Positions 56,601 through 64,000 of a stretch of 64,000 nt of DNA are shown one piece after another. A program made the translations under genes and the position numbers. The notes under the pieces were generated by a model. The model searched no databases, was not told where the DNA came from, and saw nothing but the letters and a program-made list of their open reading frames with translations. Position 1 is the first letter of the stretch, and the number at the start of each line of letters is the position of its first letter. The stretch is taken from contig CAKKNE010000006.1 in NCBI GenBank assembly GCA_918797485.1, forward strand, positions 372,001-436,000, read 5' to 3'. This DNA comes from Pelagomonas calceolata. Taxonomy: Eukaryota > Sar > Pelagophyceae > Pelagomonadales > Pelagomonadaceae.

Positions 56601-59600
56601 CCGCAGCGCGTCCCACTGCTGGGCCACCTCTTCGGTTGGCGTCGCGTCGTCCTTGACGGGTTCCGGCTCTTGTTCGCCAGTCAAGTCGAGCTCCGCAAAG
56701 TCCTCTTCTTCCTCCTCGGGCTCCTCTTCGACGACCTCCTCTTCGACGGGCGGCTCGCCACCGAAGACGTCGTCGTCGCTGTCCTCTTGTACACTAGGCT
56801 TCTCGGGGGCCGCCGCGGGCGCCGCGACGCCGAAGAGGTCGTCGTCGTCGTCTGACAACCCGTCGTCCTCAATCACTCTACGCTTCTTCGGGTCCTTGGG
56901 CACGATTTCAGGCGCCGGTTTCTCTGGGACGGACCCTTTCTTGATGGGTGGCCCTGGGGCGAAGTCGTCTTCCGAGTCGTCATCCTCGGCGGCCTTCGGC
57001 GCGTCGGCGGCCTTCGGCGGGGGCACCGAGCCCTTCTTGATCGGCGGGCCCGGGGCGAAGTCGTCGTCGCTGTCGTCGGCGTCCATTGGGGCCGCCGGGG
57101 CCGGCGCGGCCGCGGCCTCGGGCGCCGCCGCGGCTGCGGGCTCCGGCTCGGCCGGCGGAGCGGGCGCGGCCGCATCATCATCAGACGAGTCCCCAAAAAT
57201 GTCGGCGGCAGAGGGCGGCGCGGGCGCCGGTGCGGCCTCCGTCGGCGCGGCCGCGGCCTCGGGCTCTGGCGCCGGCGCCGGCGCGGCCGGCTCAGGCGCG
57301 GCCGCCTCGGGAGCGGCCGGCGCGGCATCGACGTCCATCGGGTCGTCGCCGCCGCCGCCGCGCTCGTGCAGCACGCCACTCCCCTCCTCGGCGGCGATGG
57401 CCGCCTCGGCGGCGCGCGCGAGAGCCGCCGCGTCCTCGGTCGCGCCTTCTTCTTGTTGAATGGCAGCTTCCGCGGCTCTAGCCATGGCCATGGCCTCGGC
57501 CGTCGCCGGGTCGGCCGGCGCGGCGTCGGGCGCGGCGGCCGCCGGCTCCGCCTTCACCGGACCCTCGTCGCCGGGGATCGCCTCGTCCATGAAAGCAGCT
57601 GCCGACGATCTAGGTGGTAAAGGCGCCGCCTGCGCGACCTCCTGGACGGGCGGCGCCCAGGTTTCCGCAGCAGCTAAAGCCGCCGCGGCGCCGGCGGCCG
57701 ACGGCACCTCAGGGGCCGCCGCTTCGACCGGCGCCTGGAAGGGCACCGCGAGATACGCCGCCAGGACGCGCGCCGCGATGGCCTCGGGGCCGCCGTACGT
57801 AATGGTGGTCGAGATCAGACCCTCCTGCTCCGCCTTGAGTAGTCGCACATAATCCGCGGCGGCCAAATCATCTAGAGAATCGGAAGGGTCCTCGTCAGCT
57901 CTACGCTGCCGCCCCATGGCGCCGTCGAGGAAGGTCGCCACGGGCTTGTCTCTCAACCTTTGTAAGCCGTGGAACTCGTGGGACGGGTCGATCTCTTGAC
58001 GCCCTTTCTCCGTCGGCTGCGATTGCAGACACGCCTTCCTCCGGAATTCTGTGCGGCACGCCTCTCTCACACTAGGTAAGGCAGCCAGCTCACGCGCCGC
58101 CACGGCGATGGCGTTCGTTCTCACGCGTTCCTCCGTGTCGCAGTCGCCCACTCCCACATAATCCAAGCAGAGCATGTCGACGCTCTCCGACGGCGTCGGG
58201 GGTAATTTGACCTCGTCACTTCGCAGTGCTTTGTCCAAATCTTGGGGCCGCAGCGTGAACTTGCGCGCGAACTGGTCGACGCCCGAAGCCTTGGCCTTGG
58301 CCCACTGCGCGGCTTCCCGGCGCGCCGGTCGTCTGGCTTGGGAGGTTATTAAACCGTGTTTGGCCGCCTGCTGGCGCGCGTAGGCGCGCGCGTCGGCGTA
58401 CGCCGTGGCATCGGTCTCCAAACAGGCCTGCTGGGCTACCGACAACGAACAGCGGCCCTCGCCGGCACCGTGAACAGCTTTCACAAATCTCTGCGAATCT
58501 TTCCTCTTTTGGACGAGAGAACACCACTCTTCATCGAGGTCGTGGATCCGCCAGAGTTCCTCCACTCGTACGGGCGCGAGGTCGTCTCTCCGATACGCAG
58601 CGACGTACGGCGGCTCCAAGGCATCCTCGTTGAAGAACACGAGACACCTCTTCACGGCTTCGATCTCCTCCTCGGACGACTTCTTCATCTTCGACGCGAC
58701 CCACTTCGACTCGGCATCCAAATCCCGCTCGAACTGGGCCCGCCTCCTTCGTACGGTCGGTAGTTGTCGACACTGCAACCGCTCCGGAATATCTCTCCTC
58801 CGAATGTTCTCGTCGTCACCCGTCACGTAGTACTCCTTCAGCATCTGCGGCTCGAAACGAGACAAAGTGGAGGGCTTCTCGCGCTGGACGGGCGCCTCCT
58901 CGTCGGACATATCTTCTAGCTTCTCCTCGCCGAAGATGTCGACCTGCGTTGGTGTTGTGAGAGCTCCGCGGTGACGCCATCGCCGCGCGTGTGTGTCACC
59001 TGTCCCCGACGCGCCCGACGCGGTCCGAACGGCCCGGGAATCGGAAACGGAACCACTTTCCCCCAGACGCCATCGCCGCGACGCGTATGAACCGGACGCC
59101 GTGTTCAGACCATGTCCATGAGCTGCATCTGACTTACATCAGTAGCAGGGCCATCTCGAGCACCCTTCAAGGAAGCTTCGTGTTCGCGCTTCAGAGCCTG
59201 CTGGATGCCGAGATCATCTTCAATGAAATCATCAAAGTCGTCTTCATCAAAAAGGCCGTCCTTCTTCTTCGTTGGCTTCGCCGGCTCCTCGTCGCTATCA
59301 TCTGCGAAAAGGTCGTCGACGGCGTCGCGCTTCTGCTTCTTGGGCTCCTGCTGCTGCAGGTTGTCCTGGATTAATTGGAGGTCAGCTAGTTCGTCCTCCT
59401 CCCGGTTTCTCTTCAGTCGGTTTTCATCTTCTTCTTCGTCGTCCGAACTGCTGGCACCGTCGGGCTTCGGGGCGGGAATCAATCCCTCATCATCGTCTCC
59501 CACGACGAAGCCGTCCACCACGTATTCATTTTTTTCTTCTTCGGGGACAGCTTCGTCTTCCTTGGGCGCGAGGTCGTCGTCTTCCTCGTCGGCCTCCTCG

Positions 59601-59629
59601 TCGAAGAGCTTGGCGGTGGGGTCCGCCAT
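53601..59629 (-). CDS. SPT6: Transcription elongation factor SPT6, two exons
   Basis: Histone chaperone and RNA polymerase II elongation factor. Exon 1 (59111-59629) encodes the acidic N-terminus (DEEADEEDDDLAPKEDEAV, DLFADDSDEE, DDFDDFIEDDLG); exon 2 is 53601-58943. They join in phase 0 as LMDM + VDIFGEEKLEDMSDEE, giving about 1953 residues. Later parts match SPT6 in order: helical N-domain (WRIHDLDEEWCSLVQKRKD), a long Ala/Pro/Glu insertion near 57.0-57.8 kb, YqgF-like and HhH regions (GLGPRKAQAFRRAARS), the S1 domain (KYRVFTTTDLGVQGGLHQDY), and tandem SH2 domains (GEVILRPSSSGKVALTWSFR, YRHVEIDETDKKY). The tail is a Gly/Trp/Ala/Pro repeat (GWGAPPPQQQGWGAPPPQQG). The low-complexity insertion inside a conserved core is unusual. 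Confidence 0.92.
58944..59110 (-). other. SPT6 intron 1, introner-like
   Basis: 167 bp, GT...CCAACGCAG in gene direction. It holds two copies of GACGCCATCGCCGCG on the plus strand, related to the introner internal signature, but lacks recognisable inverted ends or an 8-bp duplication (GTCTGAAC against GTCGACAT). Confidence 0.55.
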
Positions 59630-60236
59630 CGTGCTGGCGCGCGGCCGAGAGGCTACGGGGCAGACGCAGGTGTTGCGCGGCGCTGCGGCGGCGCCGGCTG
59701 CTGGCTAAGGGCTTCTCCTTCGCGTGCGCGCGCCGCTGCGACGCGGCGGCGAGGCAGCAGCTGTGCTCGCCTAGGGGCGCCCCGCGGCCCTCAGCGGTGC
59801 GGTCTTCGCTCCTGCCGTTGCAGCCACCGCCTGCAGCACTCGTGCAGCACAACGGCTACGTTTCTGGCTCACTACTAATGGCGTACGCGCTCGCAAGCGA
59901 TGCGCCTCTATCGAGTCGATAAGTCCCGCACGCTAGGTGTCTAGCGTTTTAGCCGCCACGGCTATTTGCAAGGCGTCCAAGCGACCGCTCTGTACGCGAT
60001 GCGTGGGTCGCGAGACGCATCGCAGCTCGGGTCACTGGAGCGCTTCGCAGTTGTGGCCTCCGAGCAATTGCCTGCGCGCTGGGCTAATATCTGCACACAA
60101 GTACTGCATCACGTCGTACAGGACCATTTCACTGGTAAGCAGCGGCCCACGCGGTTTGAGCGCGGTTCTTGGGCGCCGCTAGGAGCAACACTGCAGCAAA
60201 GGTCCTCGGGTCGGAAACGGCGCCGCGCTCACCACC
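59630..60236. promoter_or_regulatory. Divergent promoter region between SPT6 and the phosphatase gene
   Basis: About 600 bp. GCTAGGTGTCTAGCGTTTTA at 59935-59954 is a partial match to the GCTAG motif. Open frames in both directions look compositional. Confidence 0.4.
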
Positions 60237-61694
60237 ATGCGCTCCCTGGCCCCACCCGTCGCCGGAGAGAACCGCCCGACGGCCCAGCAAGCCTACACCA
60301 ATGCCGAAACGGCCCCACCGTCGCAACGGAGGACGCTCCCGCCGCTCGAGTCGTTCCAGGTCATCAGCCAACGCAAACAAAGATATGTGGGCCCGACGGA
60401 CGAGTCGAACTGGGTGTTGCCCGGGCGATTGATGGTCGGCGCGTTTCCTGGGGTGAGCGATGACCGCGAGAACGATCGACTCCTGAATTCGATACTCAGT
60501 TGTGGAATTACGACCTTCGTCTGCCTCCAGCGCGAGTACGACCCCGACGCGCCCGAATCGGCGTGGCGGAGCGGCGCCGCTATAAGACCGTACTATCCGA
60601 GCGCGGTCGCGTTGGCCGCGCGGCACCATCGGGGCCGACGGTTGGAGTTTATTCATTTTGGGATTGAGGACTGTTCAGTGGTGGAAGACGACGCCGTCGC
60701 CGCCTTTTCTCGAAGTTTAGCTGATAGGTTACGCTGTACGGATGAGGTGATTTACCTACATTGCTGGGGCGGGCACGGTCGCGCTGGTACGATTACCTGT
60801 CTTTTGCTACACTGGCTCTACGGCCTGAACGCCTTGGACGCCATGGCGCGGTGCCAGTTCGTGCATGATTTGCGTAGAGTTCCCATCGTCGTCGGTTCTC
60901 CCCAGACACAAACCCAAAGAGACCAGGTGTGTAGAGTTGTCGCGTCCTCACTGGCCTCGGACAAGCTCGCGGCGGCCGACGCGTCGGATCTTGCTAGAAG
61001 GCAGCGCGCCGAGAGCGATGAAAGACTAAGGCGCCAAGTGGCCGCACGGCAAGAAGCCGCACGGCGAGAAAAGGTTCACAGGGAAAACGCAAGGCAAGCG
61101 GCCGCCGACCAAGCGCGGCGCGCCCAGCGCAAGGCTGGTTCTGTGTGGCACCCGTCGCGGACGCCGTCGCCGGATGCGTTGCCTACTTTATTACATGGTG
61201 TCGCTGTGAGCGATGAAAACGATCCTCGGGGAGCGAACGGCTTCGCTCCGGTGCGCGCGCCTCCAATACCACCTTCCGGTCCCATCGTCGTCCAGACGCA
61301 GCGCGTCAAGGCGCAAGCCTCCAAGCCGACCGCCTCCGCCTTCGCGCCGCCGCCTTCTGACGAGGTGCCCACGCCGCCCGACGTGCCGGTCGTGCGAAAG
61401 CGCATGGCATCGAACCAGTCGCTCCACTCGGCGGGCTCGCGGGGCTCGATGACGGCCATCGGCGGCCACGGCCCGCCCCGCAAACAGATGCAGATGCCGC
61501 CGCCGGCCGCCTCCGAGGTCCCGCGCGGCGTGGTGCCGCGGCGGCCGGCCGGCGGCGCCCCGCGGCCCGCGGGGCGGCCGAGCGGCGGCCGGCGCATCGT
61601 CGCGACGAGCCTCGCGCAGCACCAGTCGCTGAACGGCATCGTGCCGCGGCCGCCGCCCGGGCCGCGGCCGCCGCGGCGCGGGCCCCCGGGCTAG
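60237..61694 (+). CDS. Dual-specificity-type protein phosphatase with disordered tail
   Basis: 485 residues. A compact phosphatase domain covers about 45-235: SNWVLPGRLMVGAFPGVSDD, GITTFVCLQREYDPD, LEFIHFGIEDCSVVEDDAVA, then the signature VIYLHCWGGHGRAGTITCLL with Cys176 and Arg182 (CX5R), and ALDAMARCQFVHDLRRVPIV. The general-acid aspartate is likely in FGIEDCSV. A charged coiled coil follows (RRQVAARQEAARREKVHREN) and then a long Pro/Ser-rich tail. The phosphatase part resembles the plant and protist family with the HCWGGHGR loop. ATG 60237 follows CACC. Confidence 0.82.
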   Translation: MRSLAPPVAGENRPTAQQAYTNAETAPPSQRRTLPPLESFQVISQRKQRYVGPTDESNWVLPGRLMVGAFPGVSDDRENDRLLNSILSCGITTFVCLQREYDPDAPESAWRSGAAIRPYYPSAVALAARHHRGRRLEFIHFGIEDCSVVEDDAVAAFSRSLADRLRCTDEVIYLHCWGGHGRAGTITCLLLHWLYGLNALDAMARCQFVHDLRRVPIVVGSPQTQTQRDQVCRVVASSLASDKLAAADASDLARRQRAESDERLRRQVAARQEAARREKVHRENARQAAADQARRAQRKAGSVWHPSRTPSPDALPTLLHGVAVSDENDPRGANGFAPVRAPPIPPSGPIVVQTQRVKAQASKPTASAFAPPPSDEVPTPPDVPVVRKRMASNQSLHSAGSRGSMTAIGGHGPPRKQMQMPPPAASEVPRGVVPRRPAGGAPRPAGRPSGGRRIVATSLAQHQSLNGIVPRPPPGPRPPRRGPPG

Positions 61695-61860
61695 TGCTAG
61701 TAGACCTTAATTCGTAGTGAACGTGATGCTTCATTCGAACGCTAGATTTCAGGAATATATTTACTGGGGGATCGGGAGAGGGAGAGTCGACGCCGCCTGT
61801 CCGCGGCGTCGTGGGGATAGGCACCAACCGGGGTCGGCAGGCGCCAGAGTGTCGTCTCAA

Positions 61861-62022
61861 CTACGCCGCGATGACGACGGGCTGCTCTTCGTCGTCCTCG
61901 ACGCGGTCCGGACCTTTAATAGTCGCTTCGGAGGGCCGAGGCGACTTGGCGGAGTCGGATCCCTCTGAGCCGGGGGCCTTGGGGGAATCGGGCTCCAGGC
62001 CGAGGACGACGCTGAGCCGCAT
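61861..62022 (-). CDS. Possible terminal exon or micro-protein, 53 residues
   Basis: A short frame, MRLSVVLGLEPDSPKAPGSE continuing GSDSAKSPRPSEATIKGPDR and ending QPVVIAA, preceded directly by AATTGCAGCC, which would make a good 3' splice site. Composition is protein-like (Ser/Pro/acidic) rather than the Arg/Ala bias of spurious frames here. It could be the last exon of an undetected gene or a small protein. No upstream exon was identified. Confidence 0.3.
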   Translation of the reverse strand: MRLSVVLGLEPDSPKAPGSEGSDSAKSPRPSEATIKGPDRVEDDEEQPVVIAA

Positions 62023-62448
62023 GGCTGCAATTGTATTCCAGTGGAGTTTCGCGATCTAGTCACCTCTCACGGCTCCGCGGGCCCCTGGGTAGTCGCAGTA
62101 TCAAAATTTAGGATGGCGTTGAGCTCTGAACTTCGAGCGGTGACGCCGCTGGACCGATACGCCACGCGTGTCCAGCGCAAGTTTGCAAAGATAGAGAGAG
62201 ACTAGTTACTCGGTTTTGGGGACGCTAGCCTAGCTCAGGGGGGATGGACGACTAGAACCAGGCCTCTAAAGGTCCGAATCCAGCGTCACGTCTTCACCGT
62301 CGGGTCTTCGAGCAGGGTCCGCCTGGGGGGGCACTTGAGGATTGTAATCGTCTGCCACATGCCCAGGCCGAGTCGTGTCACCGCTAAGATATGAGTTGGA
62401 AAACCCGCCACAGTAGACGAACAATACATATATTAAGCCCCCAAAAAA
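62023..62448. other. Spacer with no recognised gene
   Basis: About 425 bp, lower in GC, with AAATATATGTATTGTTCG-like AT-rich stretches near 62425. A tRNA-like segment at about 62210-62290 was examined and rejected. Confidence 0.4.
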
Positions 62449-64000
62449 CTACTCCTCCTCCAAAAACTCCAAATCCCCCTCCTCCTCCTCGCCGCCGACG
62501 GCGTCCGGCGTGACAACGTGTGAAGAGACGAGCTCGCCGCCGCCGCCGCAGAACGCGCGCTTCGGGTCGCGCACGTCCTCCCTGAATAGCCCGGCCGCGG
62601 CCGCCGCGGCGTAGAACAGCGCGTCGACCCGGACCAGGGACCGCGCGAATCCATAGAGAGCAATGTCCAGCCGGTTCCTCTCCATGAGCAACGACCGGTC
62701 CACCGCCGACAGGTTCCGCTTCAACATCATTCGCTTCCTTCCACTCTGACGGTCGCGCACGGGCAGCACCTCATTTAGAGACCAGGGCCGCCACCGTAAA
62801 GCGTGGCGGACGATCGGCAATGCCTCAGACGCGTCGTCCGTCGTGAGGACCACCGCGTAGTCTAGTAATGTTCGTTTGGCTTTATCTAACATATCATCAT
62901 GCGTATGTAGCGGAGGCGTCTCGCCGTCGTACGGCCTTGGTGAATACGACGTCCCCAGCAGTGAACGTGTATGATAGTCCGACGACAGCGCGCAGACCAT
63001 GGACCAGTCGTAGCCCGTCCGGTGCGGCGCTGCCATCGTATAAGGTAATTCCTTCGCCGGGATACACGATCCATCATCCTGGAACACGCCCCTAAAATAC
63101 TCATCAGGCAGACTCCGGACCTTCTCGTGTTTTCTAGGTCTGGCCCTCAGAATGGTACTCCAAAGATGGTTGTGGTGCGACACGATGCGATCGAGAGGAT
63201 CCCGCAACAACGTCGCGTGCCAGATGTCCGGAGAACACGTAGCACCGCCGTTGTCGGCCCATCTTTCAATCGCCATCAGTTCATAGTTATTCCGCTCGAA
63301 GATCGCCCTTCTTGACTCACACGACCGCTCGACGGCGGCGCACCGCGCCCGCCGCCCCTTCCCCACGGACTCCTTGCTTTCGTGCATCACGGACAGGCCG
63401 CGCGCGCAGTTGCCCCAGGTGGGACCTGCGCGGGAGACGGGTCGCGGCGATGGCGTGGGGGCGGCGCGAGGTCCGACGCCATCGACGCGAGCAAACGGAC
63501 GCCGCAACCAACCGTCGCCCGGCGCCCAGAGCGTCGAGAACCGCGGGGGAGCTTTACACCGATTGCGTGAGGCTAATTTGCACAGCGACGTGCCCGCGGC
63601 TTTTGAGACATGTAAATATACAAGGTACCTCGCGGCGCGCTGGGCCTCGACGAGCGCGTTGGCGCAGGCGTCGATGAAATAATTCAACGGTCGTCCCTCG
63701 AGATCGGACGCCGCGAGCAGAAATAAACGCCGGTCGGCGTGCATGGCATCTGTTGAACCCGTGGCTAGATTTGACGAAATAGCGGCGCCCGCGCGGTAGG
63801 CCGCACAGGCCATCACGTGTTGCCTTCGTTTCAGGGTCATTTTCTGAACCGTTGGAGATGCGAGGACCTTTGCGAGTCTGGCGACCGTCGAATTTTCACT
63901 GAACCGCTTCTCGAGCGCGTGCAGCGACAAGCACGACGGCTCGGCGGAAGAAGGAAGCCTCGCCTCGACTGCATTTATCGCCTCAGATAATGCGGGAGTC
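62449..64000 (-). CDS. Sulfotransferase-family protein, 5' end beyond the window edge
   Basis: The frame is open to the right edge with no stop, so the gene starts outside; at least 517 codons are visible. PAPS-dependent sulfotransferase features: the 5'-phosphosulfate loop YLVYLHVSKAAGTSLCKLA (the HxPKxGGTSL type) and the 3'-phosphate site IWHATLLRDPLDRIVSHHNH. Later segments (LLGTSYSPRPYDGETPPLHT, LLDYAVVLTTDDASEALPIV, RNLSAVDRSLLMERNRLDIA, LYGFARSLV) follow heparan-sulfate-2-O or related Golgi sulfotransferases. Between them the frame runs through 29 codons (63426-63512) that look like an unspliced intron; removing them gives APGDG + PTWGNCARG. The C-terminus is acidic. Acceptor substrate unknown. 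Confidence 0.8.
   Translation of the reverse strand, partial: TPALSEAINAVEARLPSSAEPSCLSLHALEKRFSENSTVARLAKVLASPTVQKMTLKRRQHVMACAAYRAGAAISSNLATGSTDAMHADRRLFLLAASDLEGRPLNYFIDACANALVEAQRAARYLVYLHVSKAAGTSLCKLASRNRCKAPPRFSTLWAPGDGWLRRPFARVDGVGPRAAPTPSPRPVSRAGPTWGNCARGLSVMHESKESVGKGRRARCAAVERSCESRRAIFERNNYELMAIERWADNGGATCSPDIWHATLLRDPLDRIVSHHNHLWSTILRARPRKHEKVRSLPDEYFRGVFQDDGSCIPAKELPYTMAAPHRTGYDWSMVCALSSDYHTRSLLGTSYSPRPYDGETPPLHTHDDMLDKAKRTLLDYAVVLTTDDASEALPIVRHALRWRPWSLNEVLPVRDRQSGRKRMMLKRNLSAVDRSLLMERNRLDIALYGFARSLVRVDALFYAAAAAAGLFREDVRDPKRAFCGGGGELVSSHVVTPDAVGGEEEEGDLEFLEEE
63426..63512 (-). other. Likely in-frame intron of the sulfotransferase gene
   Basis: 87 bp, GTTGGTTG...CCCGCGCAG in gene direction, containing GCGTCGATGGCGTCGG and, inverted, CCACGCCATCGCCGCG. 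These are the introner internal signatures. It has no stop codon and a length divisible by three, so it does not break the frame if retained. Confidence 0.6.

Noticed and set aside
62208-62290. tRNA-like segment with an A-box-like TAGCCTAGCTCAGG, a B-box-like GGTCCGAATCC and complementary GACGCT/AGCGTC ends.
   Set aside because: When laid out as a cloverleaf the T-stem does not pair and the acceptor register is wrong, so I do not call a tRNA.

Overview
The window looks like nuclear DNA of a compact, visibly GC-rich photosynthetic stramenopile, most likely a pelagophyte close to Aureococcus or Pelagomonas (inference). The evidence is spliceosomal introns, a cytosolic ribosomal protein gene, SPT6, RagC/D, Prp18 and SENP8-type genes, a pheophorbide-oxygenase-like Rieske protein, a beta carbonic anhydrase, secondary-plastid style leaders, and large fusion proteins of the kind seen in these algae. 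About 38 protein-coding loci are packed in 64 kb, mostly as divergent and convergent pairs. I saw no viral element, CRISPR array, rRNA or convincing tRNA.

Layout. 0-4.2 kb: intron-dense RPS2 (minus) and a family 8 glycosyltransferase. 4.2-9.1 kb: splicing factor Prp18, a helicase-associated-domain protein, and a stand-alone polyketide-synthase ketoreductase. 9.4-16.1 kb: a ZSWIM2-like E3 ligase, a small membrane protein, a TauE/SafE transporter, a voltage-sensor-only channel-like protein and a small luciferase-domain-like protein. 16.1-28.7 kb: a DUF285 surface receptor, a methyltransferase-Rieske fusion, a low-complexity protein, an SMYD-like/prolyl-hydroxylase fusion and a nucleotidase-kinase fusion. 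29-41 kb: SENP8-like protease, MAPEG-like protein, a tandem pair of TIR-like membrane proteins, beta carbonic anhydrase, two head-to-head TPR remnants, a SAP-AP endonuclease and a TPR-ankyrin protein. 41-64 kb: RagC/D, a TBC Rab-GAP, small conserved and repeat proteins, an IF1-like ATPase inhibitor that has to be assembled across an intron, prolyl 4-hydroxylase, an ankyrin protein, SPT6, a dual-specificity phosphatase and a sulfotransferase running off the right edge.

The most striking system is a family of short intron-making elements (introners). They are 54-202 bp, end in inverted copies of CTGTGTGGAAATCAAC, and sit between 8-bp target duplications. In the best copies the target duplication starts with GT in the gene's direction and the element's end supplies CACACAG, so removing one duplication plus the element restores the host reading frame exactly. 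I could check this base by base in RPS2, the channel-like gene, the luciferase-like gene, the DUF285 gene, the TBC gene and carbonic anhydrase. The last two appear to use GC-AG splicing. Elements are spliced in either orientation. No transposase is present in the window.

A second unexplained signal is a 24-bp motif (GCTAGTGT, one base, TTACA, about four bases, CGCTAGC or close variants). It recurs in at least seven places, all in upstream intergenic regions and usually between divergent gene pairs. It is a candidate shared promoter element.
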